Source: Pseudomonas sp. PICF141
GTDB taxonomy: Bacteria > Pseudomonadota > Gammaproteobacteria > Pseudomonadales > Pseudomonadaceae
Length of the DNA: 64,000 nucleotides
Reading direction: 5' to 3'
Assembly: GCF_002286815.1 (NCBI RefSeq)
Contig: NZ_MUNM01000055.1
Location: 1-64,000, forward strand
Of the stretch, positions 1-7,195 are shown piece after piece (within the stretch, counting starts at the first letter, position 1; every line of letters begins with the position of its first letter). Under the pieces are notes generated by a model. That model ran no database searches. It saw only the letters and a program-made list of their open reading frames with translations, and was not told the DNA's origin. The position numbers were made by a program, and so were the translations under genes.

Positions 1-171
1 GTCAAGAAATGAAAAAGCGAACTGGCGAGCTGCTCTTTCGGGAAATCTGATCGTATTTAGACCATTTGCTTTGTCCAGACGACTTCACCAGACGCTTACA
101 AAAAAGTTAGTCAGGCGACTTACTTATAAATGCGGTTCAGGCTCTTGCAACCATATTTTTGCTTGTAAAAG
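1..171. other. Left flank of the defence genes, no gene seen
   Basis: A+T-rich stretch downstream of the ptuB-like gene. I see no convincing reading frame, no clear terminator and no repeat unit. A retron reverse transcriptase or another defence gene could lie beyond the window edge, so the left border of the accessory segment is not visible. Confidence 0.4.
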
Positions 172-999
172 CTAACCACGGTACCCACTGTCAGTAAGGT
201 ACTGATCAGCAGTGGCGCCTAAGCAAAGACGGATCGTAGTAAAAAAATCCGGCCAGCGCTGACGAAAATAGCGTTCGGCTAAATTGCGTAGCCCTTGTTG
301 CGCACTAAAACCAGCATCGCGCTGCCTTTTCTTGCTGCGCTCAATTTCTCTGCTGATGGTCAACCTTGCTGTCGATAGTCGTTCGCAGTTGAGGTTTAGC
401 ATCTTTATTGTGTGCTGAACTAGCTCTTGTACATCCGTATGCTGATTGCCAGGCCAAACGGTGAAGGTTGCACACGCAACTTCATTAGGAAATAATTTTC
501 CGGTACTTCTCTCCAGACGGAATAGGAGAGGTGACCGGGGTAGATCAAGCGGGTTGATGATCCAGCCTTCACATTGCTGCGGTAATACACCCGCTTGAAT
601 CATCCGATCCTTGTGCGCATCGCAGCTCAAATTTTCACTCAATGGTTCAAGCGCATAAGGTGCGCTTGCATGCTTCCAAGAACCGCCAGAGCAAACCGCC
701 AAGAGATTGTTCCAATCTAGCGCCCAATTATGCTCCGGTGAAATATCCGCTTTGGGGTGGAAATGCTCGACCCTACATTTCAATGGATCATTTTCATGAA
801 TACCAATTTCACAGAATGCACAGAGCCCTCCTTGGTCACTGATGAGCTGCGTACGGCAAGTAGTGTAGGCGACAGGTCCATTAAAGAGGGTATCAGTTCG
901 CATTTGCTCCCAACTACTATCCGGCGCAGCATTGCGGTAGGCAGTTAGCTGTGCAGGTTCGGCTTCCCGAGGTACGTCCTTCAATCCTCTTGCTCCCAT
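172..999 (-). CDS. ptuB: Septu-type HNH nuclease (PtuB-like, TIGR02646 family)
   Basis: 275 residues. It looks like the nuclease partner of an anti-phage Septu pair. A zinc-ribbon-like CAFCE motif (C60, C63) is followed by the HNH-type core VEHFHPK (residues 77-83), then NNLLAVC with a third cysteine at 103, the arrangement of the TIGR02646 HNH family. Its start lies inside the end of the upstream ATPase gene (19-base overlap), so the two are translationally coupled. Known family role: in Septu and in some retrons the ATPase PtuA complexes with PtuB, which degrades nucleic acid on infection. The gene is A+T-richer than the core genes. Substrate and trigger cannot be read from sequence. Confidence 0.82.
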   Translation of the reverse strand: MGARGLKDVPREAEPAQLTAYRNAAPDSSWEQMRTDTLFNGPVAYTTCRTQLISDQGGLCAFCEIGIHENDPLKCRVEHFHPKADISPEHNWALDWNNLLAVCSGGSWKHASAPYALEPLSENLSCDAHKDRMIQAGVLPQQCEGWIINPLDLPRSPLLFRLERSTGKLFPNEVACATFTVWPGNQHTDVQELVQHTIKMLNLNCERLSTARLTISREIERSKKRQRDAGFSAQQGLRNLAERYFRQRWPDFFTTIRLCLGATADQYLTDSGYRG

Positions 1000-2402
1000 T
1001 TACGGTTTTCTATATGCAAGTCGGCTTCAAGAAGTTCAGGCTCATTGCCCTGATAGCGAGCGTCCAAAATCTGCCTTAGCTCCAAAGCACGAGGGCTACT
1101 CCAATCATCCCGGTCTACCAATGCTAGATACTCCCTAAGCTCCTTAGTCGCATTATTAGTAGATGGACGTACATCCTCCAATCCCAATACTTGCTTCAGC
1201 ATACGTTCAGGTTCAGCTCCCTCAGTTCCAGGTGGGGCTGAGAAGATTTTGTTATCTCGAAGAATACGAATACATTCAGATGGAACCGTAGTTAGTACCT
1301 GAGGACTGTGAGTAGTGACAATGAATTGTGTTTTTGGGAACGTGCGTAGCAAGTCCTCCAAGACCCTTTGCTGCCAAGCAGGGTGTAGATGAAGGTCAAT
1401 CTCATCGATCAGCATGACTCCGGGCGCAAGTAAAACAGGTGTACCAAAGGAGGGGATATCGTCAATCGCCGAGTCCTCAAACCATGTCGGATTGAGTTCT
1501 CGCACCTCGTCAAGGAAGGCGGTAGCTGCTTCCTCGTTAGAAAAGTCGAATAGTTGATGTAAATGGCTATTACCAATTGCGAGGCGCCGAGCAAAATCCA
1601 TAGCCAGTGCCAGCATGCTCTGGTAACCCTGACTAAGCTGACTGACCTGAAGTGGGCTCGGTCCGTGCCCGGCATCAACTACAAACTTGTGTTCCCGATT
1701 AAACCTAGGATTGTTGTAGTCACCGCCTAAGACTTGATTTATGGCCGATCTAACTGCGCTCAGTGCTACGCTTTCTTCGTATTCTTCGGGGCGGCAGCCC
1801 TTGTTACTCCGCAGTTCAACTGACTCTTCGACATCAAACCACTTGAGCATCTCCCGAAAATCACTTCGCGCATGCAGAGCATCGAATAAAGCAGAAGTCG
1901 GATGGCTATAGTTCTGATTTCCTGCACGCAATCGCTGAGGAATTTCGATGTAGCCTCTCTGGGCACCGTAGTAGGCAAAAATCGGCAGAAGCTCAGGCGC
2001 GTCCGACTTCAAGCTCTCGTTGATACGAGCCAAATCTCGTGACAGCTCGGACTCACCGATTTTTTTTGACGGTGCCTTGCCTCTCCAGATATCCCATTTT
2101 AATGGCGTAGTGGTTTCGACAATCACCTGTGAGGAGTCGCAAGCTCCCCAACGCTCCTGAGCACCGCGTGTACCCCAAGACTCGATTCTAAAGTCGGTAT
2201 CTTTGATCCCAACTCCAGACAACCGCTGATTGGGCGAAGACAGATACCGAAGAACAGGCGAAAGCCCAACAGAAATCCCATCCAAAATAGCAGTTTTCCC
2301 GCCACCATTTTTGCCAACGATGACAGTCAGCCGAGGATGAAGAGTCAGCTCCAAATTATCGAAGCAGCGAAAATTATTCAGGGTGACCTTGCTCAAACGC
2401 AT
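981..2402 (-). CDS. ptuA: Septu-type AAA/ABC ATPase (PtuA-like)
   Basis: 473 residues, the first gene of the Septu pair. The N-terminus MRLSKVTLNNFRCF is typical of OLD/RecF-like ATPases. Walker A is at residues 30-37 (GKNGGGKT), an ABC-signature-like LSQGYQ at 256-261, Walker B LIDEID at 331-336 followed by LHLHP, and the H-loop TTHSPQ at 363-368. No C-terminal TOPRIM nuclease domain is visible. That argues for PtuA plus a separate nuclease rather than an OLD-family nuclease. The remaining C-terminal 100 residues probably contact the nuclease. The start at 2402 has only a weak purine-rich site. No reverse transcriptase is present within the window, so I call a stand-alone Septu rather than a retron. 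Confidence 0.82.
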   Translation of the reverse strand: MRLSKVTLNNFRCFDNLELTLHPRLTVIVGKNGGGKTAILDGISVGLSPVLRYLSSPNQRLSGVGIKDTDFRIESWGTRGAQERWGACDSSQVIVETTTPLKWDIWRGKAPSKKIGESELSRDLARINESLKSDAPELLPIFAYYGAQRGYIEIPQRLRAGNQNYSHPTSALFDALHARSDFREMLKWFDVEESVELRSNKGCRPEEYEESVALSAVRSAINQVLGGDYNNPRFNREHKFVVDAGHGPSPLQVSQLSQGYQSMLALAMDFARRLAIGNSHLHQLFDFSNEEAATAFLDEVRELNPTWFEDSAIDDIPSFGTPVLLAPGVMLIDEIDLHLHPAWQQRVLEDLLRTFPKTQFIVTTHSPQVLTTVPSECIRILRDNKIFSAPPGTEGAEPERMLKQVLGLEDVRPSTNNATKELREYLALVDRDDWSSPRALELRQILDARYQGNEPELLEADLHIENRKWEQED

Positions 2403-2477
2403 GTCAGGTAACCTTTTCTATTGAGGCTTCTACTAAAAGCCGAATTCACAGTTCAACCCACTGATCCGTCTAAGGGC

Positions 2478-2750
2478 TTAAGTCATTCGATGTAGCCTCA
2501 TGGGCACGTTTTTAGTCTGACGAATGATCCCCTTGTCTTTGTTCACTTTAACAAAAACCTTAGCGATAGGGCCGGGGTTTTGCTCTATTGGCCTACAACA
2601 GACATTTTCGGCTCTTACGTCTTTAGTTTCGTTGAGGCCTCGTAACCAATACTTGGTATTTTTTGGGAAGCGTAAGGGAGGTAGAAGGCCAACGTAATCA
2701 GCTGTGGGAGCTATTTTTTGTAGGATCGTGCCTGGATCAGTGAAGGACAT
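2478..2750 (-). CDS. Unrecognised 90-residue protein upstream of ptuA
   Basis: I do not recognise this protein. The reading frame is open from at least 3218, but only the last 90 residues look protein-like: MSFTDPGTILQKIAP onward, with balanced hydrophobic and charged content and a lysine-rich C-terminal part containing FVKVNKDKG. The ATG at 2750 lacks a clear ribosome-binding site. The frame ends 75 bases before ptuA and runs in the same direction, so it could be the first gene of a three-gene defence operon, or the 3' remnant of a larger gene cut off when the higA-like gene was acquired. It contains two adjacent cysteines (NVCCRP). No transmembrane segment is evident. Confidence 0.4.
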   Translation of the reverse strand: MSFTDPGTILQKIAPTADYVGLLPPLRFPKNTKYWLRGLNETKDVRAENVCCRPIEQNPGPIAKVFVKVNKDKGIIRQTKNVPMRLHRMT

Positions 2751-2831
2751 CGGTGAAAGAGTGTTGACGGTCTTGTCTGATCTAGGTTGTTGCTTAACAT
2801 GTACTGCAGAAAGAAGCCTCAGGAGGTGCGA

Positions 2832-3095
2832 ATGAACCGTATTGGAATGCGCCCGATTCATCCTGGCGAAATCCTCAGTCAAGAGTTTATGGAGCCGGTG
2901 GGCATGACCTTCGCGGTTTTGGCAGGCTCGCTGAATGAGTCTGAGAGTGAAGTCAGCAGCCTCGTAATGTGCCAGATCGGGGTCAGTGCCGATCTGGCCA
3001 AGAAGCTTTCCATCCATCTCAAAACAACACCCGAGTTCTGGCTTAACCTGCAATCGACTTACGAGTTGCGTAAGGCCCAGGTGAGGCGCGGCTGA
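2832..3095 (+). CDS. higA: HigA-family antitoxin, XRE-type, without adjacent toxin
   Basis: 87 residues. The N-terminus MNRIGMRPIHPGEIL and the C-terminal motif TTPEFWLNLQ (65-74) are hallmarks of HigA/VapI antitoxins, with a helix-turn-helix around residues 25-45. The ATG at 2832 follows a perfect AGGAGG at 2821-2826 with 5-base spacing, so I prefer it over upstream ATGs. The helix-turn-helix has unusual residues (NESESEVSSLVMCQIG), which may alter DNA binding. HigA is normally preceded by its HigB/RelE toxin, but the upstream DNA codes on the other strand and holds no such gene. It is divergent from the Septu cluster, so it may act there as a repressor (inference). Confidence 0.85.
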   Translation: MNRIGMRPIHPGEILSQEFMEPVGMTFAVLAGSLNESESEVSSLVMCQIGVSADLAKKLSIHLKTTPEFWLNLQSTYELRKAQVRRG

Positions 3096-3106
3096 GCTCC
3101 GGGTGC

Positions 3107-3628
3107 TCAAAGCGATTGCAGCACCCGCGAAGCCCTTTTCCACCACGATCCATTCGCTGTACATCGTGGCAGTTCCCGACCAGGCAGCATGGATGGAACA
3201 TCCTGCAACCGAATCCACGGCTGATTATTCCAGTGCAGCAAACTCAACGACATCTGCGGCCAATTCAGCAGGCTCAGAATCGGGCGCTCTGTTGAGGCGG
3301 GTTGCTGGGCGTCTCTGAGCACTGGCACCACGTCGTGGGTCAGCCATTCGCGCAGGCCTCGGTATTCTGGGCAGTAGTGGTAAACCAGTAACGCGTAGAC
3401 GCCGGATTCGCTGATCAGCAGTGTGTTTTCGACGGTGCCGTGGATGAGCATCTGCAGATTTTGGTGTTGGTCGGGATCGAGTTTGCGTAGCGCTCGTTCG
3501 TCGAGGAAGAGGCGGAGCAATCGGCCGAGGTCGCGGGCGCTGAACCAGGCTTGGTTTTCCAGGAGGAGGGCGTGGAGGTAGAGTTTGTGGCGGGTGAAAA
3601 TGTGGGGGATTAGATAGTTTTCGTCCAT
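3107..3628 (-). CDS. BRO-N domain protein (phage antirepressor-like)
   Basis: 173 residues. The first 115 residues match the BRO-N pattern of phage antirepressors: a small N-terminal domain ending in SESGVYALLVYHYCPEYRGLREWLTHDVVPVLR. The C-terminal part is short and has no clear KilA or ANT domain. The start at 3628 is preceded by a GGGAG site. Genes of this type are common as single genes in Pseudomonas chromosomes outside prophages, and their role there is unknown. No other phage genes are nearby. It converges with the higA-like gene (11-base gap), and its upstream DNA is strongly structured (see 3629-3863). Confidence 0.7.
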   Translation of the reverse strand: MDENYLIPHIFTRHKLYLHALLLENQAWFSARDLGRLLRLFLDERALRKLDPDQHQNLQMLIHGTVENTLLISESGVYALLVYHYCPEYRGLREWLTHDVVPVLRDAQQPASTERPILSLLNWPQMSLSLLHWNNQPWIRLQDVPSMLPGRELPRCTANGSWWKRASRVLQSL

Positions 3629-3863
3629 GGTGCAGCTCCCGGATTCGTATGAAGGAAACTGCCTCTGATCGTCGCCAAACGAAAAGGGTGGCAGCTATAC
3701 GCGGGTTGGCGAACCGGTGCATCCGGAAACCGGCAGACCCGAAGGTCTCCCACGCACAGCCGCCATAATTCGAGATGGGATAATTCCCCGGTTCGAACGT
3801 GGTCGCAGTGCGTCGGATGCTATCCGGGTCGCCAAACCCAGTGCTGAACATTCAGCATTGGGT
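3629..3863 (-). promoter_or_regulatory. Structured leader or promoter region of the BRO-N gene
   Basis: No gene. On the minus strand this region contains several hairpins: a stem AGAC closed by the very stable C(UUCG)G tetraloop at 3735-3748, a hairpin around GGGGAATTATCCC near 3780-3795, and an 11-base-pair inverted repeat at 3838-3863 (CCCAGTGCTGA / TCAGCATTGGG) with one wobble. A conserved, folded RNA leader is suggested, but its start point is not known. Confidence 0.4.
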
Positions 3864-3946
3864 GAGCTTAGAAACCGGGGCTTTGCGACGCAATCGGACG
3901 GCGGTGGTTTTCTTGTAGGACGTTGCCGGGGTTTTTGAAGGCTTAA

Positions 3947-4056
3947 AGATCAAAGGATCGCAGCCTTCGGCAGCTCCTACAGGGGTGGTCTGTCCCATGT
4001 GGGAGGGCTGGTAGACCGAGGCGTCCCCATTCGCGGGCAAGCCCGCTCCCACAGGG
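3947..4056. repeat. Composite REP-type repeats
   Basis: Two kinds of Pseudomonas REP unit lie side by side downstream of ubiK: a 'CAGCCTTCGGCAGCTCCTACA' type (about 3961-3981) and a 'CGCGGGCAAGCCCGCTCCCACA' type (about 4033-4054). Both recur elsewhere in the window as inverted pairs. Confidence 0.75.
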
Positions 4057-4065
4057 ATTACGGTG

Positions 4066-4326
4066 TTACTCGGTCGGTGGATTGAGCTTCGCTTCCAGCT
4101 CCGCCACTTTCGCCTCAAGGCTTTCCAACCGGGCGCGGGTGCGTGCCAGTACGACCATCTGGCTATCGAATTCTTCCCGGCTGACCAGATCCAGCTTGCT
4201 GAAGCCGCTCTGCAACAGAGCCTTGAACTGGCTTTCGATTTCGCTTTTCGGCAGTGGGGTGTCGCCGCTGAAGAGGCGGGAAGCGGTGCCGCTCAGGGCG
4301 TCGAGGAAATCTTTGGGCGCGAGCAT
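4066..4326 (-). CDS. ubiK: Ubiquinone biosynthesis accessory factor UbiK (BMFP/YqiC family)
   Basis: 86 residues, the usual family length. The N-terminal part is amphipathic (MLAPKDFLDALSG), and the C-terminal 35 residues form a coiled coil (LARTRARLESLEAKVAELEAKL), as in YqiC/BMFP proteins that trimerise. UbiK binds UbiJ and assists the soluble Ubi complex in late ubiquinone synthesis. In Pseudomonas it lies upstream of and divergent from glnK, as here. In the relatives I know, the comM/yifB gene follows, so the segment at 1-3860 probably interrupts that order. Confidence 0.9.
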   Translation of the reverse strand: MLAPKDFLDALSGTASRLFSGDTPLPKSEIESQFKALLQSGFSKLDLVSREEFDSQMVVLARTRARLESLEAKVAELEAKLNPPTE

Positions 4327-4396
4327 GGGAAATGTCCTGTCAACAATGGCGAGCAGTGTATCACGCAGTGTCTATAGTCAATCTCGGCAACTGCGA

Positions 4397-4413
4397 TGCA
4401 CGCTTTTCGCGCA
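4397..4413 (+). promoter_or_regulatory. NtrC binding site 1 for glnK-amtB
   Basis: TGCAC-N7-GCGCA matches the NtrC dyad TGCAC-N7-GTGCA at 9 of 10 defined positions. Its centre is 33 bases (three helical turns) from site 2 and about 142 bases before the predicted transcription start. This is close to the spacing of the two strong sites at E. coli glnAp2. Confidence 0.75.
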
Positions 4414-4430
4414 ATCGAGTGGGCGGCCGC

Positions 4431-4445
4431 GCACTGTTGTTGTGC
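4431..4445 (+). promoter_or_regulatory. NtrC binding site 2 for glnK-amtB
   Basis: A perfect GCAC-N7-GTGC dyad, the core NtrC consensus, centred about 109 bases before the predicted sigma-54 start. It pairs with the site at 4397-4413. Confidence 0.8.
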
Positions 4446-4520
4446 GTAACGGTTGCCTCAATCGGGCGGAAGGCGCTTCGGCCGCGGCCAAGGCATTGAA
4501 ATCAATGGGATTTAGATAGA

Positions 4521-4536
4521 TGGCAAGCTTTCTGCT
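4521..4536 (+). promoter_or_regulatory. Sigma-54 promoter of glnK-amtB
   Basis: TGGCAAGCTTTCTGCT matches the -24/-12 consensus TGGCACG-N4-TTGCW with exactly 10 bases between the invariant GG and GC, and two mismatches. The predicted start is near 4547, giving an unusually long 5' leader of about 194 bases. Confidence 0.78.
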
Positions 4537-4740
4537 TAGTCGCTGGTGACCCATGCACTGATGCAGTCGCTGTGACGAATGCAGTGCGCCAAGCGGAACG
4601 GGGGATGTTTCGTGCGGAGTGGTTCGCTGGCGTCGGACGGCAGGTAAGGCCGACGATGCGTTACAAAGCCAGGCACTGCGCTTAGACTTGAGTCGGGTTT
4701 GTTTTCCTGGGGCAAGTCCACCAATTCGGGAGAGAGTTTC

Positions 4741-5079
4741 ATGAAGCTAGTCACTGCCATCATCAAGCCGTTCAAACTGGACGACGTGCGCGAGTCGCTG
4801 TCCGAAATCGGCGTGCAGGGCATTACCGTTACTGAGGTCAAAGGCTTCGGCCGGCAGAAGGGTCACACCGAGCTGTATCGCGGCGCGGAATACGTGGTCG
4901 ATTTCCTGCCCAAGGTGAAGATCGATGTCGCCATTGACGACAAGGATCTGGACCGGGTTATCGAGGCGATAACCAAGGCCGCCAACACCGGCAAGATCGG
5001 TGACGGCAAGATCTTCGTGGTCAATCTGGAACAGGCGATTCGCATCCGTACCGGCGAAACCGATACCGACGCAATCTAA
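4741..5079 (+). CDS. glnK: Nitrogen regulatory protein P-II (GlnK)
   Basis: 112 residues, the standard P-II length. The start is MKLVTAIIKPFKLDDV at 4741, after GGGAGAG. The T-loop contains the uridylylation target Tyr51 (ELYRGAEYVV), and the C-terminal part ends GKIFVVNLEQAIRIRTGE as in P-II trimers. It senses 2-oxoglutarate, ATP/ADP and GlnD-dependent uridylylation, and controls GlnE, NtrB and the AmtB channel. It lies 35 bases before amtB in one operon. The NtrC/sigma-54 elements upstream show induction under nitrogen limitation. Confidence 0.97.
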   Translation: MKLVTAIIKPFKLDDVRESLSEIGVQGITVTEVKGFGRQKGHTELYRGAEYVVDFLPKVKIDVAIDDKDLDRVIEAITKAANTGKIGDGKIFVVNLEQAIRIRTGETDTDAI

Positions 5080-5114
5080 GCCGCCACAAACCCAACGCCC
5101 CAGGAGAAAACAAT

Positions 5115-6452
5115 ATGACTCTGCGTAAAATCGCAGGGCTAGGAGCCCTGTTGTCCCTCGTAATGCCCGGCCTGGCCATGGCGGCAGACGAAGTGGCGGC
5201 CCCAGTCCTCAATTCCGGCGACACCGCCTGGATGATGACCTCGACAGCCCTCGTGCTGTTCATGACCATTCCCGGTCTCGCGCTGTTCTACGGCGGCATG
5301 GTTCGCTCGAAAAACATTCTTTCCGTGATGATGCAGTGCTTCGCCATTACCGGTCTGATCAGCATTCTGTGGGTCATTTATGGCTACAGCATTGCGTTCG
5401 ACACCACCGGCATGGAACAGGGCGTCGTCAACTTCAACTCGTTCTTCGGTGGCATGGGCAAGGCGTTCCTCGCCGGTGTCACGCCTTCGAGCCTGACCGG
5501 CCCCGCGGCACTGTTCCCCGAGGCGGTCTTCATTACCTTCCAGATGACTTTCGCCATCATCACCCCCGCGTTGATCGTCGGTGCTTTCGCCGAGCGGATG
5601 AAGTTCTCCGCCATGCTGATTTTCATGGGCATCTGGTTCACCCTGGTTTATGCACCGATCGCGCACATGGTCTGGTCCGGTAACGGCGGCCTGATGTGGG
5701 ACTGGGGCGTTCTCGACTTCGCCGGCGGCACCGTGGTGCATATCAACGCCGGTGTGGCTGGCCTGATTGCCTGCCTGGTGCTGGGCAAGCGTAAAGGTTT
5801 CCCGACCACCCCGATGGCCCCGCACAACCTTGGTTATACCTTGATGGGCGCCGCGATGCTGTGGGTCGGCTGGTTCGGCTTCAACGCCGGTTCCGCTGCC
5901 GCCGCCAACGGCACTGCCGGCATGGCGATGCTGGTCACCCAGATCGCCACCGCTGCGGCGGCGCTGGGCTGGATGTTTGCCGAGTGGATCACGCACGGCA
6001 AACCAAGCGCACTGGGTATCGCTTCGGGTGTGGTGGCCGGTCTGGTTGCAATCACTCCGGCGGCCGGCACCGTGGGCCCGATGGGCGCTCTGGTGATCGG
6101 TCTGGCGGCGGGCGTGGTGTGCTTCTTCTGCGCCACCACCCTGAAACGCAAACTCGGTTATGACGACTCCCTGGATGCCTTCGGCGTGCACGGCATCGGC
6201 GGTATCCTCGGCGCAATCCTGACGGGTGTATTCGCGGCACCGGCTCTTGGTGGCTTCGGCACCGTCACCGACATCGGTGCACAAGTCTGGGTCCAGTGCA
6301 AAGGCGTTGGCTTCACGGTGATCTACACCGCGATCGTCACGTTCATCATCCTCAAGGTCCTGGATGCCGTCATGGGGCTGCGTATCACCGAGGAAGAAGA
6401 AGCTGTCGGCATCGATCTGGCGCTTCACAACGAACGCGGCTACAACTTGTAA
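5115..6452 (+). CDS. amtB: Ammonium transporter AmtB
   Basis: 445 residues. A signal peptide (MTLRKIAGLGALLSLVMPGLAMA) is followed by eleven membrane segments, as in Amt/Rh channels. Visible family features are PGLALFYGGMVRSKN, the DWGVLDFAGGTVVHINAG signature with the first pore histidine region (APIAHMVWS), and the second histidine in DAFGVHGIGGILGAI. The short cytoplasmic tail is where GlnK docks and blocks the pore under nitrogen excess. It is preceded by AGGAGAAAA and followed by a strong terminator. Confidence 0.97.
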   Translation: MTLRKIAGLGALLSLVMPGLAMAADEVAAPVLNSGDTAWMMTSTALVLFMTIPGLALFYGGMVRSKNILSVMMQCFAITGLISILWVIYGYSIAFDTTGMEQGVVNFNSFFGGMGKAFLAGVTPSSLTGPAALFPEAVFITFQMTFAIITPALIVGAFAERMKFSAMLIFMGIWFTLVYAPIAHMVWSGNGGLMWDWGVLDFAGGTVVHINAGVAGLIACLVLGKRKGFPTTPMAPHNLGYTLMGAAMLWVGWFGFNAGSAAAANGTAGMAMLVTQIATAAAALGWMFAEWITHGKPSALGIASGVVAGLVAITPAAGTVGPMGALVIGLAAGVVCFFCATTLKRKLGYDDSLDAFGVHGIGGILGAILTGVFAAPALGGFGTVTDIGAQVWVQCKGVGFTVIYTAIVTFIILKVLDAVMGLRITEEEEAVGIDLALHNERGYNL

Positions 6453-6463
6453 GCACGCCCATG

Positions 6464-6495
6464 AAAAAATTGCCCGGCTTGCCGGGCATTTTTTT
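6464..6495 (+). terminator. Rho-independent terminator after amtB
   Basis: G+C stem TGCCCGG / CCGGGCA at 6471-6488 followed by seven T residues (6489-6495). It ends the glnK-amtB transcript. Confidence 0.9.
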
Positions 6496-6666
6496 GTCTG
6501 GGATTTGTCAGTGAAGGAAGGGCTGAAAGGTTTTTTCATACACGTTCAGTCCCGTTTGCGACGGGGGTTTTTATGCGGCCAATGGCTTACATGATTGAAG
6601 GAATATTAGGGCCTTTGTTTTTTTCCAGAGCGCGCTAGAATGCGCCCCGAACGTGCGGAGAACAGT

Positions 6667-7092
6667 ATGTGGCAACAGACTCTGATCACCTTGCGAGCAC
6701 GGCCCCGGGGGTTTCATCTGGTAACGGATGAATTGCTCGCCGGCTTGCCTGAACTCAAGGCGTGTCGGGTCGGTCTGTTGCATTTGTGGCTACAGCATAC
6801 CTCGGCGTCGTTGACCATCAACGAGAACGCCGATCCGGCGGTACGTCGCGACTTCGAACGATTTTTCAATCGTCTGATCCCACAAGGAACAGACGGCTAT
6901 GAGCATAACGACGAAGGCCTGGACGACCTCCCGGCGCACTTCAAGGCCAGCGTACTTGGCTGTCAGCTCAGTTTGCCGATCTCGGCAGGCCGACTGGCGT
7001 TGGGGACCTGGCAAGGTGTTTATCTGGGCGAGCACCGTGATCACGGCGGTGCCCGTAAAGTCCTCGCCACCGTGCACGGTGAAGGGGCATGA
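6667..7092 (+). CDS. yjbQ: YjbQ family protein (UPF0047)
   Basis: 141 residues, the usual family length (about 140). The start MWQQTLITLRARPRGFHLV at 6667 follows a CGGAGA site. I reject an upstream ATG at 6640 as lacking a site and homology. The family core LHLWLQHTSASLTINENADPAVRRDF and the C-terminal GTWQGVYLGEHR are present. E. coli YjbQ has weak thiamine-phosphate synthase activity, but its main role is unsettled. It sits between amtB and sutA as in other pseudomonads. Confidence 0.92.
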   Translation: MWQQTLITLRARPRGFHLVTDELLAGLPELKACRVGLLHLWLQHTSASLTINENADPAVRRDFERFFNRLIPQGTDGYEHNDEGLDDLPAHFKASVLGCQLSLPISAGRLALGTWQGVYLGEHRDHGGARKVLATVHGEGA

Positions 7093-7195
7093 AAACCGCT
7101 GGTCACCAGTGGTGGTTGATTTTTTCCGGCAGCCGTCGACAGACAGCAAAGCTGGGCTATAACTAATTTGCTTTTCGCAAGTCATGAGGTAGAAC

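Larger units (their letters stand above)
4327..4740 (+). other. ubiK-glnK intergenic region
   Basis: Gene-free. It holds two NtrC-type sites (4397-4413, 4431-4445) and a sigma-54 promoter (4521-4536), then a leader of about 190 bases before glnK. I see no small gene in that leader. It contains repeated GATGCAGT/ATGCAGTGC elements around 4560-4590. Confidence 0.7.

Noticed and set aside
2478..3218. 246-residue version of the unrecognised gene upstream of ptuA
   Set aside because: Its N-terminal half lies antisense to the well-supported higA-like gene and looks like non-coding sequence. Only the last 90 residues are kept.
1..3860. Retron reverse transcriptase or msr/msd RNA with the Septu pair
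   Set aside because: No RT motif (YxDD) frame or obvious msr/msd fold is visible in the window. It could only lie left of position 1.
4671..4686. Second sigma-54-like site AGGCACTGCGCTTAGA closer to glnK
   Set aside because: The GG half matches, but the -12 GC is missing. The site at 4521-4536 matches better and has correctly placed NtrC dyads.
5139..6539. 466-residue reading frame antisense to amtB
   Set aside because: Shadow of amtB in a high-GC genome. Composition is Gly/His/Arg-rich with no fold-like pattern, and amtB is certain.
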